64,000 bases of DNA from Ophiura sarsii (GCA_035610835.1 CM069447.1:25016161-25080160); one strand, 5' to 3'. Numbered from the stretch's first letter, positions 46,701 through 58,075 are shown. The notes: generated by a model from the letters alone, not told the origin. Translations and numbers: made by a program.

Positions 46701-47500
46701 TTATTTTAGAAAAGGTATGAAAATTATGGTAGGTATGAGTCAAAACCTACCTTTAATAAAAACTGGAGCTTATGTATTTCTTTATTTTGAAATTTGCAAT
46801 GTATTTCTTTGTTTTTCAATATATCGCCCTCTACCGTCAGAGTTCTTTTGTATTTCTTTATTTTGAGAACAGGTATGAAAATCGTGGTAGGTATGAATCA
46901 AAACCTACCTTTTAAAAAATGGAGCTTATGTATTTCTCTATTTTTGAAATTTGCAATGTATTTCTTTGTTTTTCAGAATTGTAATGTATTTCTTTATTTT
47001 AAAAAAGGTATGAAAATTATGGTAGGTATGAGTTAAAACCTACCTTTAAAAAAAACTGGAGCTTATGTATTTCTTTATTTTGAAATTTGCAATGCATTTC
47101 TTTGTTTTTCAATATATCGCCCTCTACCGTCAGAGTTCTTTTGTATTTCTTTATTTTGAGAAAAGGTATGAAAATCGTGGTAGGTATTAATCAAAACCTA
47201 CCTTTTGAAAAAAAATCGGAGCTTATGTATTTCTTAATTTTTGAAATTTGCAATGTATTTCTTTGTTTTTCAGAATTGTAATGTATTTCTTTATTTTGAG
47301 AAAAGGTATGAAAATTGTATGAATGCGGTATGAATCAAAACCTACCTTTTAAAAAAATGGAGCTTATGTATTTCTCTATTTTTGAAATTTGCAATGTATT
47401 TCTTTGTTTTTCAATATATCACCCTCTACCGTCAGAGTTCTTTTGTATTTCTTTATTTTGAGAAAGGGTATGAAAATCATGGTAGGTATGAATCTAAAAA
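43725..47500 (+). repeat. Variant satellite block with higher-order repeats
   Basis: Forward units related to the 111-bp satellite but enlarged by TATCGCCCTCTACCGTCAGAG and GAAATTTGCAATGTATTTC segments. Two larger duplications are visible: a 461-bp shift (about 43980-44340 again at 44441-44800) and a 760-bp shift (about 45450-46151 again at 46210-46911) that is identical over long stretches. The right edge abuts the truncated LINE at about 47510. Confidence 0.85.
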
Positions 47501-47523
47501 AGGTAGGTTTAAATAATCGGATA

Positions 47524-48319
47524 TAGCGAAGATTCCACATTGCCCTTCCACCAATGATGCAGCCAGGTCTGTCTTCCAGCCTGTCCTCTACTTGTCGCAT
47601 GATGGTTGTACCACAGGCCTTAACGAGTAGGGTGATGCAATGCAACCCTGAGGGACTCCTTGCTCAAAGGGGAACTGATGTGTGTGGCCTTCTGCTAAAC
47701 GCATAACTCCACTAGCTTTTGTATACAGCTTCTCCAGCAGCCAGACTAGGTGTTCTGGTGTGCCAAATTCAGTGATTTCCATAAGGCGATGTGATTAACT
47801 GTATCAAATGCTTTAGAGTAGTCCACAACATCATCCACCGCTCTTGGTCTTGTCGCTTAATTGTTTTCTCTATGATGTTGCGTAGAAACGAAACCAAACT
47901 GTTCCTCAGCAATCTGTGGCATAACGAAGTGTGCTTTCCTGCTTCTGATGACTTCCAAAAGCACCTTAGAGGCATGAGAGAGTAGACTGATTGTACGATG
48001 CTTGGAGCAAGGTGATGATCTCTGACTGTGTCCAGTCAGTGGGCCATTCTCCAGTTTTCCAGATCTGGTCAATGATGGTCCTCATGGCTTGTACCACTGT
48101 ATCTCCACCAGCTTTGATAATTTCTCCAGGTATCCCGTCAAGCCCGGCTGCCTTGTCAGTTTTCGATTTCTTGGCTGCTCTGATTTCAGACTTCATTACT
48201 TCTGGTTCTAGCTCTCTTGGGGGTTGGTCATTAGGAGGGTGAACTACGGTGTTAAGACTGAAGAGTTGTTTACCATACTCATACCAGCTCTGCTTAATTG
48301 ACTCTGCTTCATTCAGCAT
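47524..48319 (-). pseudogene. LINE reverse transcriptase N-terminal half (broken)
   Basis: Pieces in several frames encode KAAGLDGIPGEIIKAGGD, EWPTDWTQSEIITL, HRTISLLSHASKVLLEVI, AEEQFGFV, LLEKLYTKASG, GVPQGCIASPYS and RPGCIIGGRAMWNLRY. This is the standard RT order up to motif C. The sequence stops at the tyrosine before the catalytic Asp pair, where satellite-like sequence begins. The element could not encode active RT. Confidence 0.75.
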
Positions 48320-48660
48320 CTCGCCATTACCATCCTTGATACCAATACCAGGTTGTGGGGCTTCTTACCACTTATCTTCATATCAACTGGCACACATTTC
48401 TGGTATCTACAGATCTGTATGGTTTCTCTGCCTTTTCACTTATTGCAGCCAACCATTTACGTTTCGCCTTGCGACTTGCTATCTTTACTTTTTCTTTTTT
48501 ACACAAGTTCCGATACTCTGGACTTTGGAAGTTTTTCTTCTTTGTTAGGCGTCTTTGATATAATAGTTCTTGGCATTCAAGGTCATCCATCTATGGTTTG
48601 TCTGTCTTTATTACTACTGGGCAATGTTCTTTGGAAGCTGAGGTAAGTGCCTCTGCCAAT

Positions 48661-49530
48661 TCAGACCATGTCACTTCTTTGCCTTCCAGATGGTCTAACA
48701 CTAGTTTCGAAAGCGTCCGCAACAGAAGGATCTGTCAGTTGTTTCAGATGTAGTTTGAACTTTCTTGAATGTTGAGATTTCCTGTTCCACCTACGGCCAC
48801 ATATTCTTCCCCATAACAGCTGATGGTCTGATCCACATTCAGCACTAATTAAAGCACGGCTATCTGTGCATTCTCTCCTATCACGCTCTCTGATTGCAAT
48901 GAAGTCGATCTGGTTCTTCCATTTACCTCCAGATGAACACCAAGTGAACAGCTGACTGTGTCTATGTTGAAAACAAGTGTTAACAGCCACAAGCTTATTA
49001 TCTCCAAGCCAGTCCAGAAGCATTTGTCCGCGGTAATTCCCTTCTCCAAGACCAAACTTTCCACAAGCAGCATGCTGACGATTAGCACCAATCGTAGCGT
49101 TAAAATCACCCATCACCACCAATCTGTCTTTCTTAGGACACTCTTTAACTGCCTTCTGTAACACAGCATAGACTGACTGTAATAACATCCTCATCCTCTG
49201 CCTCTGACGTTGGCATGTATGGCTGGATAATTGTTATTGGCTGTGGTTTAGCATCAACACGAAGAACAATGACTCTGTCAGATATTGGTTGAACCTTCAG
49301 TACTGCTCTAACAATCTTTGGTGAGATCAAAAAGCCAATTCCTCGATGGTGCACTTTATCATCGCCTATGTAGTAAAGCTTCCAGCCATTTGTGTTAACT
49401 TGTCCTGTTGGTGTCCATCTTACTTCTGCTAACCCCACTACATCCAGCTTCAATAGTTCTGCTTCCGAACGAACCTGATGTAGTTTACCATGCTCATTTA
49501 AAGTACGGATATTCCATGTTGCAATATTTA
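48661..49530 (-). pseudogene. LINE endonuclease (EEP) domain
   Basis: Starts with IATWNIRTL (metal-binding Asn motif), then LAEVRW (catalytic Glu), RGIGFLIS, VVMGDFNATIG (Asp/Asn motif) and a terminal ECGSDHQLL (catalytic His). All hallmark residues of the exonuclease-endonuclease-phosphatase fold are visible. A short insertion near 49170 splits it into two frames. It nicks target DNA for target-primed reverse transcription in intact relatives. Confidence 0.8.
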
Positions 49531-49681
49531 GATATCGTTGACCTCTGCCAGCAGTCGTCTGAGAATTGTTGGACCCATGCCTCTCAGTTGAGTTTAAGCA
49601 TGATTCGTCATTGGGTGTCTCAGAGTTCCTTACTGGAATCGGTCCTTCCCTAGTATCTCTATCAGAAGACTGGTCAACCCC

Positions 49682-50179
49682 CGGTCCCCCAACTCAACAC
49701 AAAAGTTGGTAACCATGACTGTTCTTCATTTTTTCAAAGTACCCCTTTGCAAGGATTTTGCAACAATTTACCCCCCCCCCCCTTTTTGGCAAAAACGAGA
49801 ACAAAATTGGGGTGAAAATTCCCCCCTTTTTTGGTTTTCAATGACTATCATTTCAAACACCCCTTTTCAAAGACACTTGATACATACATTCTAGATAAAA
49901 ACTTGTTGCTCTCAACGGCAACAGACATTTTTGGTCCTGTGTTATAAACTGGTGTACCACAAATGGTGTATGTTGGTTGTTACCATGCTCTAATCAAATG
50001 ATTAAAACCATACTGTGATGTATCCTCTTCGTAAAATATCCCTTTTTTGAATTTCGCGGAGACTAATTCCTGAAATACCCCCTATTTCGCTGTCAGTTCT
50101 GACAATTGAAAATATACCCCTTTTCCGCGATTTTTAGAACAGTCATGGTTACCAAGTTTTGCGTTGAGTAGGGGTACCG
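49682..50179. mobile_element. ~498-bp MITE inside the LINE ORF
   Basis: Inverted ends CCGGT(C/A)CCCC...ACTCAAC followed by TTGGTAACCATGACTGTTC on both arms. The direct repeat GGTCAACC(C) flanks it (about 49672-49681 and 50180-50189). Removing it mentally leaves the LINE frame continuous, confirming an insertion. The duplication is 6-9 bp depending on where the termini are placed. The interior contains poly-C/poly-T tracts. Confidence 0.7.
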
Positions 50180-50290
50180 GGGGTCAACCCTGGGGGGCCT
50201 AGCTGCCGTCTTCATACCAGTTGTAGTTATACCAGGGTATCAAAACCTTCTTCATATACATCGACAACTTTGCCCCTTGCCCGGTTTGAT

Positions 50291-51642
50291 GATGGGCAAT
50301 TTAGTATTAAAATGGCAAATTTTCTCGCGCTACGCGCGCATTTGTCCAGGAATATCACTATAGAAGCCCGTTTGAATGCAAAATGTACCTTAATACTGGC
50401 AAGATTCGTATAGATATGTTGTTAAAATTTCGCGCGCTGCGCGCATCAACTTTAGGATGCAACGTCATTCGCTGGAATAAACAACCCAGCTGCGCAATTT
50501 TTTTACTTAATAGGGTCGAACTGGTACAGTGTAAAACCCGAGAAAAGGACTTCCCGTAAGACATTTCGTGATACCCATCGTGTTGGAGCATGCGATTGGT
50601 ATAGACATTGTGGGGTATTGTCTCCTCGATAAGAATATCGCTGTTGGCATATTAAAATCGTGTGCTAATTAGCTTTAATTAAGCAAAATAAAGTGCCAAT
50701 ACCTAAATTGAGTGCAGTATGTACTATTATAGCAACACTTCTCTATTGAATTCATGGCGAACTTATTAACGCGTGTCTTTGTGTCGTTATTAAATTGAGT
50801 TGCCACCTCGAGTTCGATTTACTCCGGAATGCAGCTATTCGCTTGTAAATCCAAAGTCATTAGTCATAGCACGGTATTCAACTATGTGTGCCGAAGTGTG
50901 GCACGGAGGGACTGGAGTCTCTGATGAATTATACGCCAGCTAGTTATGGACGAGATCGGACTGTCATTTGTTTGAATAATTTTAGAAGCCTGATCAAGGC
51001 CAGTTGAAATACTGTTTCAAGTTTGAAAAAGGGACGGAGTGACATTTAAAGTTAATTATTTAATTATCTTTTATTGCCTTTATTTCAAAACAAGTGGTCG
51101 CAACCAATATCAATGCATGCATAATGATTATTTTATAACATATTATTAATGTCATATCCAAGTAATAATCCAGGGAAATAATACCTTCGTATTCTTTGTT
51201 TGTTCATAATCATCTGTTAGCATCAAAGTAATAATGCAAATGAAAGCGGGTGGGAAACAGTACGTATGTCTAATATGTCTAAACTCAAAATTACTTTTAA
51301 TTGATCTAACACCTCATTATATTTATCAATTTTTTTTAAATTTGAAATGTGTGTATTTATATTGTTCATACATTATTGGTAGATACGACATCGTTTTGAT
51401 ATTAGTAAATAATTTGTTTGGCGTATGCCACCGATGCATATTTGTAGCAATCTTAGCCACATTATATTAGTTTGTTGTTGCGGTGTGTTTTTTATGTGTG
51501 TGTTTTTCAGTTGAAAAATCCTAGACAAAAATCTTAAATGCTGTTACATGCCAAATATAATGTCAAGACTGACAATTTGTTAAAGAGGTGAACTTGTCTT
51601 TAAGATAAATGAAAGAAAACAATCATCGTCAATACAAATTAC
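50291..51642. other. Gene-free sequence
   Basis: No gene. About 50300-50460 contains TTTTCGCGCGCTRCGCGCG phrases related to the array at 55150-56360. AT-rich sequence follows up to the gap. Confidence 0.45.
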
Positions 51643-51742
51643 NNNNNNNNNNNNNNNNNNNNNNNNNNNNNNNNNNNNNNNNNNNNNNNNNNNNNNNNNN
51701 NNNNNNNNNNNNNNNNNNNNNNNNNNNNNNNNNNNNNNNNNN
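51643..51742. other. Assembly gap (100 N)
   Basis: Exactly 100 N, a conventional scaffold gap of unknown true size. Confidence 0.99.
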
Positions 51743-51778
51743 GGTGGCATATTTGGAAAATGGCTGCCGCGTGAATAG

Positions 51779-51993
51779 AGTCTATAATATATTATCTGTT
51801 TGGCCATTTTGAGACAGTGACGTAACCGCGTATTCTACTAATAGTCTAATTGCATTACAAAACGTGCGCGAATACTCGCGGCGCTGGCGTACAAACACGA
51901 GTGTTGAAAGGCGGAAGATACACACGCGTGCGTAAAAGCTGCGCCTGTTCAGTTACGTCACTGTTTCGAGATGGCCAAACAGAGTATAGTATA
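51779..51993. repeat. ~215-bp inverted-repeat element
   Basis: GTTTGGCCATTTTGAGACAG with TGACGTAAC at the left is mirrored by GTTACGTCACTGTTTCGAGA with TGGCCAAAC at the right. It is MITE-like, with no coding frame. The gap lies just outside. Confidence 0.5.
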
Positions 51994-52624
51994 GCAGTAA
52001 TAGCAGGGAGAGTATTAATAGTACTATTAATTATATAGTAAGTTAGTAGTAGTTCAGCTCATTATTTCTTCAATCATCAGATTCAAGAATCAAAGTTAAG
52101 TAGGCTTAATATAATGTCAAGCAGTGTTTAGCTTTTCCTTACTAATTTTCATAGATAGTATGGACCTAATCATCAACCTGTATAGATTTGCATCCTTACT
52201 GTACACCTAATTATTTCATCTTACCCGACTTTTAAGCATCCGAAATGTGGTATCCGAACTGTACTGCAATCAGCCCCGGGAAAGAAAATAGGCTAATAAA
52301 GTCATGTAAGTTCGAGAACAAATTCGGCGGTTTCTTGTAAAGAAGTGTTGGGCGGTTCGCAATTTCGTCCGTTTTCGGCTGCTGAATCTTTCCCGTCTTC
52401 AATTCAATCAGCCTCCAGTCGCGCGAGTCGTACACGCGCTGCGATTCGCTGATTTTCTCGAAAAATTAGTTTAAAAGAACTGGTTTGTTTTTCAAATTGA
52501 TAAGAAAGAGTAAGAGAACGCACATTTGGGCTTTAGAACTCAATGCACATTTTTCAACAAATGGGGATTTTGGAATGAACATTTTCGCGACTTTTGAATT
52601 CACAACCAGCATACTTATTTAGGC

Positions 52625-52732
52625 TTTTTAAGCCTGGCCGAGCAATTTGCTTGAGTCTGGTCCTTCAGGACCCAAGCGTGTGTCTGTACGGACCGACCGT
52701 GTAAACAACAAACAAACAAACAAACAAACCGG
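52625..52732 (+). repeat. Retroposon-tail-like segment with (AAAC)n
   Basis: An AAGCCTGGCCGAGCAATTTG...GGACCGACCGTG block is followed by AAAC repeats, resembling a LINE/SINE 3' tail. Long poly-G and poly-C runs follow at 52793-52915. Confidence 0.35.
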
Positions 52733-52875
52733 AATAAATGGGCGCCGCCTTTAAAGAGCTGATGCAGAGCTGAAGCAGGCTAAAAAAAAAAAGGGGGGGG
52801 GGGTCTTAAAGCAGAAGTGGGTGAAAGGGGGGGGGGGGCTTCAGGCGGCACATACCTTTACCCCTTTCCAATGTC

Positions 52876-52917
<42 letters not shown>

Positions 52918-53990
52918 CACGGCATTCGGGCTCTAGCGCATAACATTTTGCATACATTTTCTTGCCATGTTCTTTGTTACGGTAAGCCTATTTCAGAAGC
53001 TTTATTTGCTAATAATTTAATTTAAATACATGTAGGTCAAATTGCACTTGAACTCTTTAAATGTCATCATGTAGGTTACATATGCGGAAGAAAATAATTA
53101 AAGTGTTATCATATTAAATATTGTGGTCCTCTTTGAATTATGTATAAGGGTCTATAGGCATATTGTTTTTGTACACAAGCAGTTTAATTAAGATTTTACC
53201 TTCATTTCATGATTTATAAAATTGCTACGAAAAATGAATATAATTTTTGTCTTATTTTGATAAGTATGTATGTATAGGCCTTTTGTCCTGGCTATTATTT
53301 ACATTTTGTTCCTAATAAAACATCATTAGATTTAATGAACAGAACGATTAATTGGTCAAATATGTCTTTATATACAGTTTATATCGTATATTTGTGCCTG
53401 TATTCATAATTGTTGATTATATTACCACAAATGCTATTTCTGTATGGTTAAATATATAACTATATTGGATATGTACGTTTTGTTACCTACTACATTGTAC
53501 AAACAAACCAGCTAAGCGTAGGGTAGGCCCTAGGCCTAAGTGTTATGTGAATTGATTATGTGACTTTTTACACAATCTACACTGCAAGTGTTGGTCATTA
53601 TCTTAATTTGACACATACGGTTGGGCAAAGCATTTGTCTAATTTGTTGGTCAAGATTTAATCAGCAAAACCGATATCATCACATCAGTTGGGTAAACCTT
53701 TGTTTTGCCCATTTATTTTGACTAAACTCGCAACAGTTGGGTACAGTTTTTGAAATTTGAATAAATCAAAATTGTTGGGCAAGTTCGTTGGGCAAATACG
53801 ACCGATCATGCGCACTGCAAGCTAAATCTGCCCAACAGTTGGGCATCATTCCCACGGTTTGCTTGCGAATTCATCATTCATCATCAGAACGGCGAACGTG
53901 AAAAGTCATGTCGGTATCGCGTCTGCTGGGTGTTGGGGCCTTCCACCGTAAATAATAGACACTTTCAAAGGTAGAGATCACTTAAAGATT
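52733..53990. other. Gene-free sequence with homopolymers and TTGGGCAA words
   Basis: Poly-A/poly-G (52780-52803), poly-G and a poly-C run of about 45 (52869-52915). Between 53590 and 53850 the word GTTGGGCAA and variants recur about eight times at irregular spacing. No gene. Confidence 0.5.
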
Positions 53991-54059
53991 ATGCTCAGGC
54001 GCGTGCCCAGGGGGGGGGGGGGGCTTTGGGGGCTCAAGCCCCCCGGGTCCCCAGAGGGT

Positions 54060-54180
54060 AAAAAAAAAAGAGGAGGAAAAGGGAGGGGAGGGGAGAGGAG
54101 GAGGAGGAGAGGGGAGGAGAGGAGGGGAGGGGAGGAGAGGAGAGGAGGGGAGAGGAGGAAGGGAGGGGGAGGAGGAGCCG
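54060..54180. repeat. Purine-rich low-complexity tract
   Basis: GAGGAGGGGA-type runs of about 120 bp; a shorter one lies at 54590-54640. Open frames through it are compositional artefacts. Confidence 0.8.
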
Positions 54181-54898
54181 GGGGCACTGACATTGTAAAA
54201 AGGGTATAGATATAATAAGGTATGTGCCGCGCTGAAGACCCCCTTTTTCACCCTCTGCTGCTAGTTCTTATGACACCCCTTTTGAGCCTGCATCAGTTCT
54301 TAAGACTCCAATTTGATTGAAAATTCAAAAATCGCGACATTTTGCGTTCAAAACCCCAATTCTTCGAACATTTTGCGTTTTTAAGCCCAAAAAAATCGCA
54401 AATTTGCGTTCTTGCTAATCAAAAATTAAACCATATAGGCCTAGGCCAGTTCTCAAGACCTACTTTTTTGAAGAAAAAAATCAGTTCCTAAGACCCTATT
54501 TTTTGTCATAAAATCCACTCAGTTCAGTTCTGTAGCCCCCCTAATTGAGACCCTGGTTGGCACACCCTACCCCAAAAAAAGTCGAGTGCCCGGGAGGAGG
54601 AGGGGAGGAGGAGGGGAGGGAAAAGGAGAGGCCGGGAGCTTTTATTAGTGTCTCTCACTTTTTCTCTACGTCTCTGAACCACCATGTGAGTGTTTTATAA
54701 CGAAAGTAAATATTGATAGCAAGGAGAGTTTTAGGTCATCCAGGCAAGTTAAAACCCAACAACTCGGCCCTCTGAATCACCAGTGGCGTAACCAGGGAGA
54801 CAGCCCCCCCCCCCCCCCCCCCCCACATTTGCAAAAGAGTAAAAAATAAAAAGGAAGATAAGGAGGAAGGGTAACGAGCATAGACAGTGCAAGCGGGG

Positions 54899-55010
54899 AG
54901 TGTTCCCCCTATCATTGTCACGGTGGGGACGATGCCCCCCCCCCAAAAAAAAAATCCATTTTTATGATTCCCCCCATCATTGTCACGGTGGGGACGATGC
55001 CCCCCAAAAA
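54899..55010. repeat. ~64-bp tandem duplication
   Basis: ATCATTGTCACGGTGGGGAC followed by GATGCCCCCC and an A run occurs twice in tandem. A poly-C run and CAGTGGCGTAACC (a hAT-MITE-like end) lie just upstream at 54781-54825. Confidence 0.65.
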
Positions 55011-55149
55011 AAACCCAATTTTTTTGCGCGAATTAGTTTCAATATTTAATTATTCAACAGTGGCGTCGCCCCCCCGGCCCCCATCACCCACCAATATTGA
55101 TGTCGGTTCATTTGACCACAGGATTCATGGAATTATGATGGTCAAAAGT

Positions 55150-56360
55150 ACACAGATGAAAAATTTTCGCGCGCTACGCTCGCATAATGTGTCCCCAAAG
55201 TGCAACATTCTTTGCTACAAGCTTGTTTAATTAGAGTCAAAATGTACCTCGATCGTGCCAAAATAGGTGTAAAGTCGAAAATTTTCGCGCGCTTCGCGGG
55301 CATTTCTTGTCTCACAAAAGTCTTGTCGGTTCATTTTCATTTCTCGGCCCGCCCCCCCCCCCCCCCCCCCCCAATATGAATAACATACCTATTCGCCATT
55401 CCTATTCAAGCTTAACAACATGGCTTCAGTAACGTTTTCTGGACCATTTTAGGGGAAAAACTAGAAATTTTAGCGCGTTTCGCACGAGTTAGATTCAATG
55501 TTTCTTTATTCAAGTTATAAAAAGATGGCTTAAGGAACGTTTATCTGGACCATTTTAGTTTTAAAAAAGTGACAGTTTGTAAGCTCAGGAACGTTTATCT
55601 GGAGCTTTTTAGTGTTAAAATAGCATTTTTTTTGCGCGCTTCGCGCGAATTGCTTTCAATGTTTAGGCCCTATTCTAGCTTTATAACAACGTTGCAACAT
55701 GTTTCAAGAACGTTTTCTGGACCATTTTAGTTAGTAAACTAGACATTATTGCTCGTTTCGAGCCAATTGATTTCATTTTTTATTATTCAATATAGCTTAA
55801 ACAAAATGGCTTTATGAACGTTTTTCAGGACCATTTTAGTGTTAAAATAACCAGTTTTTGCAGAAATTATTTTGAATGTTTTATTATTCAAGCTTAACAA
55901 GATTGCTTCAGGAACGTTTTCAGGACCATTTCAGTGTAAAAATAACCAATTTTTGCGCGCTATGCGCGAATTAGTTGGATTGTTTTATTATTCAAGCTTA
56001 ACAAGATAGTTTCAGGAACGGTTTTTTTAACCTTTCTTTTTACAATAGCCATTTTTTTTTAAATATTTTGTTATTCAATTTGAACAAGATGGCTTCAGAA
56101 ACGTTTTCTGGACCTTTTTATTGTTAAAATAGACATTTTTTTGCGCGCTACGCGCGTATTAGTTTCACTGATTATTTATTATTCAAGCTTAACAAGATAG
56201 CTTCAGATTTTTTTTCTAAACCTTTATTTTTACAATAGCCAATTTTTTCGCGCTCCGCGGGAATTCATTTTTATTTTGTGTTATTCAATTTGAACAAGAT
56301 GGCTTCATAAACGTTTTCTGAAACTTTTTAGTGTTAAAATAGACATTTTTTTCGTGCATT
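55150..56360. repeat. Divergent tandem array with GCGCGC palindromes
   Basis: About ten imperfect units of roughly 100-120 bp. Typical parts are GCGCGCTWCGCGCGAATTAG, TTATTATTCAAGCTTAACAA and AACGTTTTCTGGACCATTTT. The GCGCGCTACGCGCG core is palindromic and surrounded by AT-rich DNA. No coding capacity. Confidence 0.7.
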
Positions 56361-56389
56361 TTAAAAGCTTTACTTTCATACTGAGAGGA

Positions 56390-56590
56390 TTGGACCAAGC
56401 CGATTTTGCTTCCTCATGTTTGCTGAAGCATATCTCCCGTTCTAAATAACCAATTGGAACGCAATAAAATGCAAATGAAAGCTTATTTACTCAGCTTTCA
56501 TAATACATCAAGATTAGACCCGTGTGTTTCTCTCCTTTTAAGATATCTTATGTGCCCGGAGTGTTAACATTTTTTTGGGTCACCCTGTAT
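56390..56590. mobile_element. mariner-type terminus (single end)
   Basis: Ends ...GTTAACATTTTTTTGGGTCACCCTG followed by TA at 56589-56590. Read inversely this is the common mariner start CAGGGTGACCC. The opposite end was not found. Confidence 0.4.
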
Positions 56591-56736
56591 TCATTCGTAA
56601 AATAAGAACTGCAGACCTTGTAGAACTTAGAAGACAAATCCCTCCGTGTAGTACGGAATTCATAATGTACAATGTACAACAAATTTAATAGTGAAACAAT
56701 CATCACATGCGCGCGAGTAGTATAGGGGAACTGGGG

Positions 56737-56945
56737 GTTCTGGACCATCTACCTTATATACCACCTCATCAGTAATTACTACTAATACCCTCGATTTGCT
56801 CTCTCTCAGCTTGGATTTTTTTCTTTTTCTTGTATACCACGACACCCAGTAATTTATAACTATAAATCCAAGCTGAGAGAGAGCAAAGCGAGGGTATTGG
56901 TAGTAAATACTGGTGCCGTGGTATATAAGGTAAATGACCCAGAAC
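56737..56945. repeat. Terminal palindrome (82-bp arms, 45-bp loop)
   Basis: Left arm 56737-56818 and right arm 56864-56945 are inverted copies with about nine mismatches in 82 positions. The loop itself contains a degraded third copy of the arm word (TTGTATACCAC...CAGTAATT, about 56829-56855). It stands immediately outside the first gene of the virus-like block and may be a terminal hairpin or inverted-repeat end. Confidence 0.8.
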
Positions 56946-57070
56946 TAACTACTGCAAATACAACAAAGGAAATTTTGAGATTTCTTTTTTGGTATGATTT
57001 TTGTAGTTTTAAAATTGGTTAAGGGATTTAAAACTAAATTTATTACATTTTTATGTAAATAAATATTAAA

Positions 57071-57113
57071 TAGGTAAATAATTTTAATTTGAACTTTTTA
57101 TTTACCTAGTATA
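57071..57113 (+). promoter_or_regulatory. Putative left-end gene promoter with inverted repeat
   Basis: TTTACCTAGTATA (57101-57113) ends 8 bp before the start codon of the first gene. Nearly the same word, TTTACTTAGTATA (58060-58072), precedes the OB-fold-like gene. Here TATTTACCTA (57100-57109) is also the inverse of TAGGTAAATA (57071-57080). Confidence 0.4.
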
Positions 57114-57121
57114 GAAACAAA

Positions 57122-58035
57122 ATGTTACGAGATGACTTCAATACTTTTCATAATATTACAATACCAATTGTATTACCGTTTAAGGAAATAAATGGTATTT
57201 TGTATGTAGTATATAAATCGAAGGACTGGGCGGTATCATATATAAGAGGCGGAATAAGTTCATTTTATACAAAGTCTGTGTTAAAATTGAAAAAGAAATT
57301 TGGGGTTGAATTATTACGCGCTTTAAAATTAGAGCCTGAAAAGATAAAAATTAAACCAAAAAACAAAAAAGAAAAATCAAAAACAATCAGTGATGGGCCT
57401 CTTAAAAATATGGCATATAACAGGGAATCAATAGAAAATGAAATTTTAAACGAAAAAAATCCAGAACCCCCACTTGCCTATCTACTACAAATACAACGAG
57501 GAGAATCTTTTTGTATGATTTTTGTATTAATTAATTTATTTAAAAAAATTAAAAATCTTCAAATATATATGGATTTGCAAACAGCACTAGTAAACTTTAA
57601 AAAGTTTATGGGATACCAGAGAATACAAACATTAATCTAGACTTCAAGTTTGAGGATAATGACTTGTTCGTAAAGTACAAAGAGAATTGGATACAACTAA
57701 ATTATAAAAAAAGTCCCGAAAAGTTTAAAATGAAGTCAAGTTTGGGGATTAAGTTTTCAAACAAGTTTATGGCAGAACTTATACCAACGCCACTAATTGA
57801 TTATCCAACGGGTGAATATCCTGAACTTAAAAACGACCCATCGTGCCAGTGGGTTAGCGCAAAAGCAAAGAAATGCAATAATGACCGACGACCAAAGAAT
57901 TTATATTGTTGGAATCATAACACTCAAATACAAAACGGGGCAGAAATACCAAAACCACTAGTTAAAGAAGAAATAACAATAACAGAAGAAATACCAAAAA
58001 CTGAAGCAGTGGTATTAATAGTTGATGATAATTAA
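57122..58035 (+). CDS. Unknown protein, interrupted by a frameshift; C-terminal CCCH-like motif
   Basis: Two abutting frames (57122-57640 and about 57605-58035) belong together. Near 57600-57615 the coding signal moves to another frame by one base, probably at an A/G run. The first part is Lys-rich (KKKFGVELL, KPKNKKEKSKT). The second part contains CQWVSAKAKKC...YCWNH, a Cys-Cys-Cys-His arrangement like small zinc motifs of large DNA viruses, then an acidic Glu/Thr-rich tail. No function is assigned. The middle (57480-57527) resembles non-coding DNA at 56949-57007, so the ORF may also be rearranged. Whether the frameshift is real decay or a sequencing error cannot be told here. Confidence 0.5.
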
Positions 58036-58059
58036 AAAAAAAATATTTGAAGATTTAAA

Positions 58060-58072
58060 TTTACTTAGTATA
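58060..58072 (+). promoter_or_regulatory. Shared upstream motif TTTACTTAGTATA
   Basis: One mismatch to 57101-57113; ends 3 bp before the ATG at 58076. Confidence 0.35.
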
Positions 58073-58075
58073 ACA

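Larger units (their letters stand above)
47524..50290 (-). mobile_element. RTE-like LINE, 3'-truncated, with an internal MITE
   Basis: A single-ORF LINE with an apurinic-type endonuclease followed by RT. A likely start codon is at 50215 (MKTAARPP...) and the frame continues on the other side of the 498-bp MITE at 49682-50179. Frameshifts occur near 49170 (apparent CAGT duplication), 48650 and within the RT. Sequence ends at the satellite junction near 47520, so the 3' half of RT, C terminus and tail are gone. The RTE assignment rests on the motif style of the endonuclease and RT. Confidence 0.75.

Noticed and set aside
54060..54209. Gly/Arg-rich or Pro/Ser-rich open frames near 54 kb
   Set aside because: They are translations of a purine/pyrimidine low-complexity tract.
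58022..58075. Upstream in-frame start for the OB-fold-like protein
   Set aside because: It overlaps the end of the previous gene, encodes a Lys/Ile-rich leader, and lies before the shared upstream motif. The ATG at 58076 is preferred.
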